DNA of 64,000 nt from Granulicella sp. L56 (GTDB taxonomy: Bacteria > Acidobacteriota > Terriglobia > Terriglobales > Acidobacteriaceae): NCBI RefSeq assembly GCF_009765835.1, contig NZ_LMUS01000006.1, positions 2,549,369-2,613,368 on the forward strand, in the 5' to 3' direction. Shown in pieces: positions 51,443-60,204 of the stretch. How positions within the stretch are numbered: the first letter of the stretch is position 1; each line of letters starts with the position of its first letter. Position numbers and translations under genes: made by a program. The notes below the pieces were generated by a model. It did no database searches. It was not told where the DNA came from and saw only the letters and a program-made list of their open reading frames with translations.

Positions 51443-51825
51443 GACTTGGATCTCCTTTGTGGTCCCGGAGTGGTCTCTCAGGACACCCTACCGCAAGGGC
51501 GCGAGAGAGGGCTGTTCCCAAGGTCAAGCGTCGCTTTTTCGGAAGGTTCGGAAAATGTTTTTGCGTTCTTTGCAAAAAGATTTTTTGAAAGCCGTAAAAG
51601 CAGAGACGCGTCGTGCCGATGGGCGCAGCCTGTCTTTCTCTCGCGGTGTCTGAGAGAACACGCAGGACATACAGGGGATCTATCGCGTCACAAGCACGGA
51701 AACGCTTTCAGGCTTCGGTGGAGATACCGTACATCGCTGGGTTGGAACGGCAGGAGTGATAGGCGTAACACTGCATAATGGTAGCATTATGAATCCAGGA
51801 GTTCGGTGACCTGTTGTATAGGCGC
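51443..51825. other. Gene-free region with small dyads
   Basis: It holds the leader of the methyltransferase gene and the end of the small RHH-like gene. Visible structure: TTCTCTC...GAGAGAA around 51635-51657 and a perfect 7-bp hairpin CATAATG-GTAG-CATTATG at 51774-51791, which may act in regulation of the neighbouring genes. No coding frame is convincing. Confidence 0.35.
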
Positions 51826-52017
51826 TTACTTGCCGGCAATGATCCGTTCTGCGCGCTCGAGAGCGGCAAGGGCGACAAAGCTGCTGAGACTGCGGCGTTC
51901 CAGCTTTGCCGCCTTCACCAGTAACCGATGTTCTTCCTGGGTGTGGTAAGAGAACACTTTCGCTCCAAGTGGGGACTTGCCGGTGCGCCGGGAAGGAATG
52001 TGTTCCTTTTTGGCCAC
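51826..52017 (-). CDS. Small RHH-type DNA-binding protein (63 aa)
   Basis: A basic N-terminus (KKEHIPSRRTGKSPL) leads into VFSYHTQEEHRLLVKAAKLERRSLSSFVALAALERAERI, a pattern matching ribbon-helix-helix proteins of the DUF1778/antitoxin or MobC type. It is encoded opposite to the excisionase-integrase genes. No toxin gene is next to it, so a regulator or relaxosome accessory role is more likely than an antitoxin. Confidence 0.55.
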   Translation of the reverse strand: MAKKEHIPSRRTGKSPLGAKVFSYHTQEEHRLLVKAAKLERRSLSSFVALAALERAERIIAGK

Positions 52018-52176
52018 CGACTGCTATGGTACTACCGCACTACACAATAGAGGTATTATGCGACACGTTGTTTCACTCGACTCGGTGGTTCCAAAGGCGG
52101 AGCCGCCCCGTTGCGGCATCTGAACCGCCATCCGCTAGGAGCTGGTGCTGCGATCCTATACCCCAAGGAGTTTGTT

Positions 52177-52425
52177 ATGGCAAAAAGCAGAGATCGGGAA
52201 GTATTTCCATTGTCGGACCAACCGCACAGGGCGCTTCTGATCGAATTGAAGTCCGAGAGGATCGCTGAGGACGAAGGCACAACGACAGCTTCAACCGAAA
52301 CCTTCGCGGCGCTCAGCTTAGAAGAAGTGATTGCCTACGTGCGAAGACGTCAGCCCGCTGTCGAGATTATGGAACTTAGGATTCTTGGTAAAGTGCAGGT
52401 GCTATCCGGTTCGGAGCATCTGTAA
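52177..52425 (+). CDS. Small hypothetical protein (82 aa)
   Basis: The ATG at 52177 follows AAGGAG by eight bases, favouring it over an upstream start. The product is charged and helical with ALSLEEVIAYVRRRQPAVEIMELRIL near the end. No family recognised. It is upstream of the excisionase and integrase genes on the same strand, separated by two small hairpins. Confidence 0.5.
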   Translation: MAKSRDREVFPLSDQPHRALLIELKSERIAEDEGTTTASTETFAALSLEEVIAYVRRRQPAVEIMELRILGKVQVLSGSEHL

Positions 52426-52438
52426 AGATGCCTTGATG

Positions 52439-52455
52439 GTGTCCTTTTAGGACAC
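52439..52455 (+). terminator. Hairpin after the 82-aa gene
   Basis: GTGTCCT-TTT-AGGACAC is a perfect 7-bp stem with a 3-nt loop starting 14 bp after the stop codon. No T-run follows, so termination is uncertain. Confidence 0.3.
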
Positions 52456-52510
52456 GGTGGAGAAAATTCTTCCACGATTATGGGATATCTCCTTGGCTAG
52501 GCTTCTCATC

Positions 52511-52527
52511 GGGCGCCTGTGGCGCCC
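52511..52527 (+). promoter_or_regulatory. Strong hairpin just before the excisionase start
   Basis: GGGCGCC-TGT-GGCGCCC forms a perfect 7-bp GC stem ending 11 bases before the excisionase-like ATG (52539). It would sit close to the ribosome binding region and could limit translation, or mark a site of integrase binding. Confidence 0.35.
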
Positions 52528-52538
52528 CACGGTGGCCT

Positions 52539-52790
52539 ATGGAATCTTCAATCAAACTGTTATCTGAACCGTTCGTCAATGCCGACCGCGCAGCATTGTT
52601 CCTCGATATACCACGCAAAACCCTCCTGGGACTTGCCAGGCAAGGGAAACTTCCAGCGCACGGACTCCCCGGTAAGGGACGAAAAAAGAGTTGGCGATTC
52701 CGGCTCTCCGAACTCGATCACTGGATGCAAACAGAGGTAACATCAGGCAGCGACGGAGGCCGTTCAAAGGAAAGGAATACTTTTCGATGA
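52539..52790 (+). CDS. xis: Excisionase-like helix-turn-helix protein
   Basis: The 83-residue product has a MerR/HTH_17-like fold: FVNADRAALFLDIPRKTLLGLARQGKLPAHGLPGKGRKKSWRFRL, then a helix with ELDHWM. This is the pattern of excisionases and other directionality factors beside tyrosine integrases. Its stop overlaps the integrase start by four bases (ATGA, 52787-52790), implying coupled translation. The xis symbol is by position and fold; the protein could instead be a regulator. Confidence 0.6.
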   Translation: MESSIKLLSEPFVNADRAALFLDIPRKTLLGLARQGKLPAHGLPGKGRKKSWRFRLSELDHWMQTEVTSGSDGGRSKERNTFR

Positions 52791-54028
52791 AACGGTCACG
52801 ATATCAACTTGGGGCTCTTTTCACTGAGCCTCGAAAGAAAGGTCCTGCTGTCTGGGTCTACCGCTGGCGCGAGACAAATTCTGACGGAAAACGCCACTCG
52901 CGCAAGGAAATCCTGGGAACGGTCATTGAGATTCGGACTCAGGCCGATGCGCAACGAGCGGCGGAGAAACTTCGCCTCAGCATCAATCGCCTCGCAGCGG
53001 AAGGTTCCGGGCCACCGGCAACCATCCGCAAGCTGGTGGATCACTATCGTCTAAAGGAGATTCCGATCGAGGAATCTCGCGAGGGGAAACGGAGGTCAAC
53101 GAAGTTGGGCTACCTCAGCAATCTCAACTGCCATATCGTGCCGCGCTGGGGAGATTATCCTCCCAGCCGGGTTACAACAGTTGAGGTGGAGGACTGGCTG
53201 AAATCGATCCGGCTTGCACCCGCGAGCCGGGCCAAGATCCGCAACGTATTGAGCATGATCTTCCGCCACGGCATGCGTTGGGGTTGGCTGGACAGCAATC
53301 CGGTCACGATGGTGCGGTGCAGCTCTAAACGACTGCGGAGGCCGGACATCCTTACCGTTGAGGAGTTTCGGGCTCTGTTGGGTGCTCTGCCTGACAGGGA
53401 GCGGCTCATGGGAACGATCTGCGCGACCACCGGACTTCGGATCTGCGAAGTTCTCGGCCTCAAATGGGAGGACATCGACTTCGAGACGCATATGGCCAGC
53501 GTTCTTCGGTCTTTTACGGACGGCAGCATCGGTCCGTGCAAGACCGAGATCTCGGAGCAGCCGGTGCCTCTCGATGAGATTGTTGTCGAGGAGCTGCGGG
53601 CGTGGCTTCCGGTCTGTGGCTTCCCGAAGCCGGAGGATTGGGTCTTTGCCAGTTACCAGACCTTCGGCAAGATGCCGATGTGGCCAGACAGCCTGCGCCG
53701 AAAGATTCTGCAGCCGATTGCCCGTGAGGTGGGCATCCGGAAGCAGATCGGCTGGCATACCTTCCGCCGTACCTACAGTTCGTTACTGGCTGAAACCGGC
53801 AATGACGTTAACGTGGTGCAGGAGCTGATGCGGCATGCCAAACTCAGCACGACGATGGAAGTCTATACGCAGGCGGGCATGCCCAAAAAGCGGCTTGCGC
53901 AGCGGAAGGCCGTCGATGTGCTCTTTAACCGCAGTTCAGACGCACAGCGGGAGGCTGTACTGGGGGCTTCTTATTGCTCCCATACTGCTCCCACTCAAGC
54001 CGTTGTGCTCCCGGATTGCGCTCGCTAA
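52787..54028 (+). CDS. int: Tyrosine-type site-specific integrase
   Basis: A 413-residue recombinase with an Arm-binding/core-binding N-terminal half (VWVYRWRE, then KLGYLSNLNCHIVPRWGDY with SRAKIRNVLSMIFRHGMRWG) and a catalytic domain. The catalytic residues are Arg about 218 (TTGLRICEVLG), His-x-x-Arg about 324-327 (WHTFRRTYSS), His about 350 (LMRHAKLSTT) and Tyr about 359 (MEVYTQAG). It ends 15 bp from the 3' end of the tRNA-Ala gene, the expected place for its attachment site. A longer frame beginning at 52691 overlaps xis and is rejected. Confidence 0.92.
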   Translation: MKRSRYQLGALFTEPRKKGPAVWVYRWRETNSDGKRHSRKEILGTVIEIRTQADAQRAAEKLRLSINRLAAEGSGPPATIRKLVDHYRLKEIPIEESREGKRRSTKLGYLSNLNCHIVPRWGDYPPSRVTTVEVEDWLKSIRLAPASRAKIRNVLSMIFRHGMRWGWLDSNPVTMVRCSSKRLRRPDILTVEEFRALLGALPDRERLMGTICATTGLRICEVLGLKWEDIDFETHMASVLRSFTDGSIGPCKTEISEQPVPLDEIVVEELRAWLPVCGFPKPEDWVFASYQTFGKMPMWPDSLRRKILQPIAREVGIRKQIGWHTFRRTYSSLLAETGNDVNVVQELMRHAKLSTTMEVYTQAGMPKKRLAQRKAVDVLFNRSSDAQREAVLGASYCSHTAPTQAVVLPDCAR

Positions 54029-54043
54029 GTAATTGAAATGATT

Positions 54044-54119
54044 TGGTGGACCTGATCGGGATCGAACCGATGACCTCTTCCATGCCATGGAAGCGCGCTC
54101 CCAGCTGCGCCACAGGCCC
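54044..54119 (-). tRNA. tRNA-Ala (GGC)
   Basis: The minus strand folds into a full cloverleaf with the CCA end encoded at 54044-54046. The anticodon arm is CTTCC-ATGGCAT-GGAAG, so the anticodon is GGC (Ala). The acceptor stem contains a G3:U70 pair, the identity mark of tRNA-Ala, and the T-loop is TTCGATC. Only 15 bp separate it from the integrase stop, so its 3' part is the probable attachment site of the element. Confidence 0.92.
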
Positions 54120-54298
54120 ACTCTTAGGAAGGACTCTCTCTATTCTGGATGAGCCGGCGACATTCGTCAATCTCTCTGGGAACTTATCCCCTATCTCTTG
54201 GTGTCTAAAGATATAGAGTGAGCGAGCACTCGGCCGCCGGCGGCGCTGTTTTCAATGGATTGAGTGATTTGCCAGTTGTTTCGCAAAAGTCGTAGTGT

Positions 54299-55009
54299 AT
54301 GAGGACACCCGATATGCAGGCGGGCATCGTAATGGGCCATTTAGCGAGCGTAATAGGCATCAGCACCGAAGATGCTGCACTTGTAGCCGACCTCAAAGCC
54401 GGTTCCGAGGACGCGTTCGCCATCCTCATCGCCCAGTATCACCAGCCTCTCTACTCGCTCATCGCTCGCAGCATCAACGATCCAGCCGATGCCGCCGACA
54501 TCACCCAGGAAGTCTTCATCAAGGTCTTCCGCAGCATTCGCGGCTTTCATGGCGACGCCAGTCTCCGTACCTGGCTCTACCGCATCGCCCTGCACGAGGC
54601 CTCCAATCAGCGCCGCTGGTGGTCGCGCCACAAAAAGCAGGAAGTCACCATTGATTCGCCCTACGATCAGGAAGAGGATGGCAACAGCGTCTGTCTTAGC
54701 GCCACCTTGGCAGACGACGGCAATTCGCCCTTCGACAACGTAGCGCAAAACGAAGTCCGCGAGCGCGTCGAAGCCGCTTTGCGGCAGATCCCCGAGACCT
54801 TCCGCACCGTGGTCGTCCTTCGCGAGATCGAAGGTTTTGCCTACGAGGAGATCTCCGAAATTCTCGATGTCAACCTGGGCACGGTTAAGTCGCGGCTCAC
54901 CCGGGGTCGTTCGGCCCTGCGTGCACTCATTCTTGCCCAACAAAGTGCCGCACAAAATAATTCCGCGCCTTCCTTTGCCATGCACTCATCCGAAAAGATG
55001 GTGACGTAA
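54299..55009 (+). CDS. ECF-type RNA polymerase sigma factor
   Basis: A sigma70-family factor of the extracytoplasmic group: region 2 is DAFAILIAQYHQPLYSLIAR with DAADITQEVFIKVFRSI, and region 4 is LRQIPETFRTVVVLREIEGFAYEEISEILDVNLGTVKSRL. The N-terminal 15 residues are uncertain, with in-frame ATGs at 54299, 54314 and 54332 and no clear ribosome site. It is translationally linked to the next gene (TAATG overlap), a zinc-finger anti-sigma factor, so it is likely released under envelope or oxidative stress. Confidence 0.88.
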   Translation: MRTPDMQAGIVMGHLASVIGISTEDAALVADLKAGSEDAFAILIAQYHQPLYSLIARSINDPADAADITQEVFIKVFRSIRGFHGDASLRTWLYRIALHEASNQRRWWSRHKKQEVTIDSPYDQEEDGNSVCLSATLADDGNSPFDNVAQNEVRERVEAALRQIPETFRTVVVLREIEGFAYEEISEILDVNLGTVKSRLTRGRSALRALILAQQSAAQNNSAPSFAMHSSEKMVT

Positions 55010-55689
55010 TGACCACGAACTGCGACAGTATTCGATCTTCGTTCTCGGCTTATCTTGACGGAGCGGTCCCCGGCCACCAGATGCAGGAAATCGTCCGCCA
55101 TCTGGAATCCTGTGGCGACTGCAAGTGCGAGTTCGACAGTCTGCGCGCCATGCAGCAATCACTCGCCAGCCTTGGGCCGGCCAAAGCTCCCTCCAATCTC
55201 GGCATGAAGCTCCGCCTCGCCATCTCGCACGAGCATGCGGCGATGAAGTCAAGCTGGAAGGACAGCTTCAGCCTTAAGTGGGAGAATACTGTTCGACCGC
55301 TGCTCGTGCAGGCCTCCGCTGGTTTTGCCGGATCGGTCGTACTCGTCGGAGGCATCATGCTTCTGCTCGGCATGGTTGCCGCGCCAGAGCCTGTCATGGC
55401 CAACGACGAGCCGCTTGGCGCGATTACTGTGCCTCACTATCTCTATTCGGCGGTCAATCCGCACGCCATCACCACCACCCACGATGCCCCCATTGTCGTT
55501 GAGGCTTATGTCAACGAGCAGGGTCGTGTCTATGACTACAACATCGTCTCCGGCCCGGTTGATACCTCGGTGAAGAACCAGGTGGTCGATCAACTGGTGA
55601 TGAGCGTCTTTCAACCGGCCAGCGTTTTTGGCTCTCCGGTTCGGGGCAGGGTAGTGCTCACCTTTGCCGGCGTCTCTGTTCGGGGATAA
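55009..55689 (+). CDS. Zinc-finger anti-sigma factor with TonB-like C-terminal domain
   Basis: The 226-residue product has the HLESCGDCKCEF segment of the anti-sigma zinc finger (H-x3-C-x2-C) near residue 30, one transmembrane helix (SVVLVGGIMLLLGMVA), and a periplasmic end resembling a TonB C-terminal fold (IVVEAYVNEQGRVYDYNIVSGP, then VMSVFQPASVFGSPVRGRVVLTF). It should hold the upstream sigma factor at the membrane until a stress signal arrives. It overlaps the sigma stop by one base. Confidence 0.78.
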   Translation: MTTNCDSIRSSFSAYLDGAVPGHQMQEIVRHLESCGDCKCEFDSLRAMQQSLASLGPAKAPSNLGMKLRLAISHEHAAMKSSWKDSFSLKWENTVRPLLVQASAGFAGSVVLVGGIMLLLGMVAAPEPVMANDEPLGAITVPHYLYSAVNPHAITTTHDAPIVVEAYVNEQGRVYDYNIVSGPVDTSVKNQVVDQLVMSVFQPASVFGSPVRGRVVLTFAGVSVRG

Positions 55690-55722
55690 GCCTAAAGCTA
55701 AGCCCACAACCCGGTTCGAAGG

Positions 55723-57594
55723 TTGCAACCTGCCTGTTGCTCCCCTAAACTCCATGGGAGCGTTGAATTTATCGTGTCTTTTCTAATCACACCATCTTTC
55801 TCTCCATCATCGTCCCGCCAACAGCTATCTGCCTCATGGTTGAAGTTGCTGAGAAGCGCTGCTGTTCTAGGCGTCGCCTTTGCTTTAGTTACAACAGCGC
55901 AGGCGCAGTCCTCTTCCTCCAGCAGTAGCAGCACCCCCGACCATGCAGCGCAGGAATCCACCAGCGCTCCTCCGCGCATCGCGCAGCCCGAAGCCGCCGG
56001 AGCCTCCGTCACCCTTGAGACCAGCGAGCCGCTCTTCGATATCGCTGTCGGCCTCAATGTCTGCGGTTACGATGCTGACCTCGCCGCGTCGAGCCCGGTC
56101 CGGCTGGCCATCCGCGACGAGATTAATAAGGATCTCACCACCTCGGCCGATGCCCGCAACAGCCGAGACGGCCTTTGCGCCTATGTCCGCAGCCATACCC
56201 TCACTGACAGCGGCCTCAATCTCGCCCAATATATCTCGCTCGCGCTTTACCTCTCTCCGCCCCCCGAGCTCACCCCGACCGTCGACCAGACCCAGCTTCC
56301 TCCTGACTCCACGCAGGTCGTCAATGTCCTTCCCCTGCTGCGCACGTTCGCCACCGATATCAATCTCCACGCCATCTGGATCGAGCACCGGCCCCAGTAC
56401 GAGGCTCTCCTCAAGATCGTCCACGATCCGCTCACGCGCATGGTGCTCAACACCGACATCTATCTCCATGTGCCTGTCAGCAGTTATGACGGCCGCCGCT
56501 TCCTCGTTCTGTTGGAGCCTATGCTCGCCCCCTCAGCGACGAATGCGCGCATCTACGGCAGCGACTACATCGTCGTGGCCTCTCCCGCCGGAGACCCGCT
56601 CGGAGCCGTCCACATGGACGAGATCCGCCACACCTATCTGCACTACGAGATCGAGCCCCTCGTCTACTCCCGCGGCACCGCCATCAAGCGGCTGGTTCCT
56701 CTACTCAAATCCGTGCAGGATGCTCCGCTCGACTTTGCCTACAAGTCCGATATCTCGGCCCTGCTGACGGAGTGCCTCATCAAGTCCGTTGAGATTCACA
56801 CCATGGATGTCGGCATCGCCAAACCACAGAAGCCCGAAGCGAACGCCAACCGCGCCGCCTTCGGAAGGTACAGCGATGCTATGGGCGCCTACGAACGCCA
56901 CGCCGAGACCGTCCGCCAGCAGCACGTCGAGCTCGCCATGCGTCAGGGATGGGTCCTGGTCGATTATTTCTACGGGAAGCTCGGCCAGATGGAAAAGGAT
57001 GGCATTGGCTTAAAGGATGACATCGGCGAGATGGTCTACGGCATGGATGTCGATCGCGAGGCCCACCACGACAAGCAGATCGAATTTCTGGCTGAGGGAA
57101 CGCACGACGTAGTTACCCGCACCCCCCGCCAGCTCTCAGGGTTGGAACTGGCCGAGATGAAACTTCTCAAGGGCGATGTGGACGGCGCCTCCGCCATCGC
57201 AAAATCTGTTATCGCTGATCCCCAGGGCGACCATGCCCAGGCGCACTACCTCCTTGCCCGCGTCGACCTCTTGCAGCGCCAGCCCGGCGTTGCCATCGGA
57301 GACTTTCAGGAGACCCTGAAATCGTCGAAAGACCCGCGCACCCTAGCATGGTCCCACATTTATCTGGGGCGTCTCTACGACGTCATGCCCGACCGCGATA
57401 AGGCGCTGGCGGAGTATCAGGCCGCCCTTGCCGTCCGCGACGGCCAGCCCGACACCAAGGCCGCCGCCGAAAGTGGACTGAAGCAGCCCTTCGCCGCTCC
57501 CGGCCAGCACCAGGCCGAACCCGACGAAGATGCCCCCATCGACCCCAGCGGCAAAGCCGAAAAAGACGCCTACCGCCCCCCAGCCTCCAAATAA
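55723..57594 (+). CDS. Large exported TPR-repeat protein
   Basis: Of 623 residues, the start is uncertain. A hydrophobic segment (LLRSAAVLGVAFALVTTAQAQ) forms the signal peptide, followed by a Ser-rich stretch. The middle (DLAASSPVRLAIRDEI, LAQYISLALYL, YDGRRFLVLLEPM) is of a type common in Acidobacteria. The last ~130 residues resemble TPR repeats (AHYLLARVDLLQRQPGVAIGDFQETL, HIYLGRLYDVMPDRDKALAEYQAAL). It is 34 bp after the anti-sigma gene, so it may belong to the stress regulon. Function unknown. Confidence 0.65.
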   Translation: MQPACCSPKLHGSVEFIVSFLITPSFSPSSSRQQLSASWLKLLRSAAVLGVAFALVTTAQAQSSSSSSSSTPDHAAQESTSAPPRIAQPEAAGASVTLETSEPLFDIAVGLNVCGYDADLAASSPVRLAIRDEINKDLTTSADARNSRDGLCAYVRSHTLTDSGLNLAQYISLALYLSPPPELTPTVDQTQLPPDSTQVVNVLPLLRTFATDINLHAIWIEHRPQYEALLKIVHDPLTRMVLNTDIYLHVPVSSYDGRRFLVLLEPMLAPSATNARIYGSDYIVVASPAGDPLGAVHMDEIRHTYLHYEIEPLVYSRGTAIKRLVPLLKSVQDAPLDFAYKSDISALLTECLIKSVEIHTMDVGIAKPQKPEANANRAAFGRYSDAMGAYERHAETVRQQHVELAMRQGWVLVDYFYGKLGQMEKDGIGLKDDIGEMVYGMDVDREAHHDKQIEFLAEGTHDVVTRTPRQLSGLELAEMKLLKGDVDGASAIAKSVIADPQGDHAQAHYLLARVDLLQRQPGVAIGDFQETLKSSKDPRTLAWSHIYLGRLYDVMPDRDKALAEYQAALAVRDGQPDTKAAAESGLKQPFAAPGQHQAEPDEDAPIDPSGKAEKDAYRPPASK

Positions 57595-57742
57595 CCAAAA
57601 TAATCACGAAAAACGGGGTGCCCCATGTCCCGCTTCTGGGACATGGGCTTCCATCCGGCCCGAGAAGTAGGCCACGCCAGTTCACGAATTCGTAAGCATC
57701 GATCAACTCCAGTAAAGTGGAGTCAGGGGTTGTACGGACGAC

Positions 57743-58576
57743 ATGACGACGCGCCGCAAAAAGACTGCACGTCCACTCGCAAGTCAGGTGGTATCGACCC
57801 TGTTCGACCACCGCTTCCAGCAGCCCGACCTGCTGACCTGGGCCCTCACCCATCGTTCTCTCGCCTACGAGACCAATCCCGAGACCTCGCCCGACCCCCG
57901 CTCCGACAACGAGCAGTTGGAGTTCCTCGGCGACGCCATCCTTGGCCTTGCTGTAGCCGAATCCCTCTTTCGCCGCTTTCCCGGCTCCCGCGAGGGTGAA
58001 CTCACCCGCCTCCGCGCCTCCCTTGTCAGCCGCCGCCATCTCGGCGAGGTGGCCACCCGCATCGCCCTCGGCGATCTCCTCCTCCTCGGCCGGGGAGAAG
58101 AGCAGAGCGGCGGTCGTCAAAAGCCAGCCCTCCTCGCCAATGCCATCGAGGCCGTCATTGCCGCGCTCTACCTCGACGGTGGCCTCGATGCCGCGCGCGC
58201 CTTCATCGAGAAACACATCATCGAGCCCGCTCTACCTGAGCTGAATCTCGCGCTCAAGGCAGGCGACACCTTCAGCGGAGCCATCGGCGACCACAAATCC
58301 GCATTGCAGGAGTACTTGCAAGCCAGCGGGGCCGGTCAGCCCCAGTACGTGCTCACCGCCCAAAGTGGGCCTGACCATCAAAAACGCTTCCGCGTCGAAG
58401 TTCGCATCGAAGATAGTGAAGGTGCCTCCATCGCACTCGCTGAATCCGAAGGGAGCACCAAGAAACAGGCCCAGCAAGAGGCCGCCCGCATCGCCATTGA
58501 ACGCCTTCTCTCCGAAAAGCGCTCCATCGAGGACGATATTGTAAGAGGTTCCACTAAGGATGGCTTCGAGGTATAG
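57743..58576 (+). CDS. rnc: Ribonuclease III
   Basis: The 277-residue enzyme carries the RNase III signature NEQLEFLGDAILG (about 55-67) with the catalytic acidic residues, LANAIEAVIAALYLDGG (second metal site), and a C-terminal double-stranded RNA-binding domain (about 190-260; HKSALQEYLQ ... KKQAQQEAARIAIERLL). It processes ribosomal RNA and structured mRNA. The signal peptidase gene follows after 2 bp, so the two are co-transcribed, an arrangement known in several bacterial lineages in reverse order. Confidence 0.92.
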   Translation: MTTRRKKTARPLASQVVSTLFDHRFQQPDLLTWALTHRSLAYETNPETSPDPRSDNEQLEFLGDAILGLAVAESLFRRFPGSREGELTRLRASLVSRRHLGEVATRIALGDLLLLGRGEEQSGGRQKPALLANAIEAVIAALYLDGGLDAARAFIEKHIIEPALPELNLALKAGDTFSGAIGDHKSALQEYLQASGAGQPQYVLTAQSGPDHQKRFRVEVRIEDSEGASIALAESEGSTKKQAQQEAARIAIERLLSEKRSIEDDIVRGSTKDGFEV

Positions 58577-58578
58577 AA

Positions 58579-59406
58579 GTGACTCAACCCGCCATCGACT
58601 CCAACCCGTCCACCGATCCCGGCACTGCCATTCACAGCGTTCCTACGCCCGTTCGCCATCATCATCCGCATCACGGTAATGAAGGCATTCTGCCTGCGGT
58701 ACAGTCGCTGTTCGCCATCATGGTGACCGCGATCTTCATTATCACCTTCATCATTCAGCCTTTCCGCATCCCCTCCGGCTCGATGGAGCCAACCCTCCTC
58801 GTCGGCGACTTCCTTCTGGTCAACAAGCAGATCACCACGCCCGGCGTCTCCGGCTGGATCTTCCCCGCGCCGCGCATCCATCGGGGAGAGGTCGTCGTCT
58901 TCCACTATCCCGTCAACCCCACCATGCATCTGGTCAAGCGCGTCGTCGGCCTCCCCGGCGACCGCATCAAGCTGCGCGACGGCCGAGTCTACGTCGACGA
59001 CAACCCACTCTCCGAACCCTATGCCGTCTACCGACCCAGCGCTCCCGATGGCTACCGTGACAACTTTCCCCGCCTGCAAAGCACCGACCCCGACGTCGAC
59101 TCCCGCTGGTGGATCAAGATGCATACCCTGATCCACGACGGCGAGCTCACCATCCCTCCCGACAGCTACTTCGTCCTCGGCGACAACCGCAACGACAGCG
59201 AGGACAGCCGCTACTGGGGCTTCGTTCCCCGCAACGCCATCGTAGGTGAGCCCCTGCTCATCTACTTCTCGCTACAGCAGCCGGCAGCCAGCGAGATCGC
59301 CATGACTCGCTCCTCCCACGCGCTGGTGCTGCACCGCCGCTCCAGCGCGGTAGACGCCCTAGCCGACTTCGCCCGCTGGGACCGGACCTTCCAGATCGTC
59401 AAATAG
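58579..59406 (+). CDS. lepB: Signal peptidase I
   Basis: A 275-residue membrane protease with one N-terminal transmembrane segment (AIMVTAIFIITFII) and the Ser-Lys dyad: Ser68 in IPSGSMEPTLLVGD and Lys120 in HLVKRVVGLPGDRI. The last conserved box is FVLGDNRNDSEDSRYWGFVP. It removes signal peptides at the membrane. The His-rich segment before the membrane helix is unusual but probably unimportant. Confidence 0.92.
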   Translation: MTQPAIDSNPSTDPGTAIHSVPTPVRHHHPHHGNEGILPAVQSLFAIMVTAIFIITFIIQPFRIPSGSMEPTLLVGDFLLVNKQITTPGVSGWIFPAPRIHRGEVVVFHYPVNPTMHLVKRVVGLPGDRIKLRDGRVYVDDNPLSEPYAVYRPSAPDGYRDNFPRLQSTDPDVDSRWWIKMHTLIHDGELTIPPDSYFVLGDNRNDSEDSRYWGFVPRNAIVGEPLLIYFSLQQPAASEIAMTRSSHALVLHRRSSAVDALADFARWDRTFQIVK

Positions 59407-59409
59407 CCC

Positions 59410-60183
59410 TCAGGCGCACCGCAAAATAGCGCGTCCCACCACTCCAGTCATCTGATCTTGAGCCCCCAGCGCAACCGTCAAAGCAGCCCCACTCAGCCCT
59501 CTCAAAGAATTTCCAAAATCCCAAGCCAAGTCCCGGGCTTTGCAGATATTCCAAAAGGCCAGCACGCGCCCAATCTTCCCGGTGTCCTGTGCCGCCAGCC
59601 CCAGAATCCCCACCGCCAGCATCTGCAGAGCGGCAGGCATCACGTCGTTTAGCAACCCATTCACTGCCTCGTAGTCCACCCGCTGCGGACTTCCATCATC
59701 CGGCATCAGATTCATCTCGCGGTCGGTCTCCAATAGTGCCAGCGCCAGATCATGGTTGATGTGCGCATTCATCCCCGCCAGCGCAAAGAGAATGCGGTCG
59801 ATCCCCGGCGCATAGCGGGCCTCCATCAGCGCACACCACGAGCTGGCCGTATCGTCCGACCCTTCCAGAAACCCGGCAACTGCCCGGAAGTAAAACCCGG
59901 CAAAGACCACATCCAGCCGTAACAGCCAATTGGCGTCCTTCCAGCCTCCTACCGGCGGACTGAAGTCCACCTCCTTCGTCACCATCATGTACAACCGGTT
60001 AAACCACTTCAGCCCATCTCCATCGGCCAGCAGATCATCGATCTCCTGCATCACCCGCAATACGTCGTCGATCGTCCCCGGCGCAGAGCCGCTCACAATC
60101 GCGTACAAAGGCTGGTCAGCAGCGGCAACACTCACAGGCACCTCCTCGTTCACGCCAGAAGTATAGCCACAACACCAACGCAA
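59410..60183 (-). CDS. DUF5995 family protein
   Basis: The 257-residue protein matches DUF5995 as I recall it: DGLKWFNRLYMMVTKEVDF, LRLDVVFAGFYFRAV, RILFALAGMNAHINHDLALAL and VNGLLNDVMPAALQ. His-rich residues in NAHINHD suggest a metal site. Its function is unknown. It converges with lepB with only 3 bp between the stops. The start is uncertain. Confidence 0.65.
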   Translation of the reverse strand: MRWCCGYTSGVNEEVPVSVAAADQPLYAIVSGSAPGTIDDVLRVMQEIDDLLADGDGLKWFNRLYMMVTKEVDFSPPVGGWKDANWLLRLDVVFAGFYFRAVAGFLEGSDDTASSWCALMEARYAPGIDRILFALAGMNAHINHDLALALLETDREMNLMPDDGSPQRVDYEAVNGLLNDVMPAALQMLAVGILGLAAQDTGKIGRVLAFWNICKARDLAWDFGNSLRGLSGAALTVALGAQDQMTGVVGRAILRCA

Positions 60184-60204
60184 TGGTCTATTGCAGACTC
60201 AAAA

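Larger units (their letters stand above)
32727..54043. mobile_element. Integrative and conjugative element, transfer and integration modules (left limit undetermined)
   Basis: The segment carries a nearly complete VirB/Trb-type secretion system on the minus strand, a coupling protein, SSBs, methyltransferases, an excisionase-like gene and a tyrosine integrase. The integrase ends 15 bp from the 3' end of tRNA-Ala(GGC), the classic attachment position, so the right end is expected in the 3' part of that tRNA gene. I found no second copy of the tRNA 3' sequence to the left, so the left end may be outside the window and the coordinates given cover only the recognisable modules. No clear relaxase or replication initiator is seen. 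Confidence 0.7.

Noticed and set aside
52691..52786. N-terminal extension of the integrase from 52691
   Set aside because: It overlaps the excisionase-like gene by 96 bases, and the ATG at 52787 gives a coupled ATGA junction and normal protein length.
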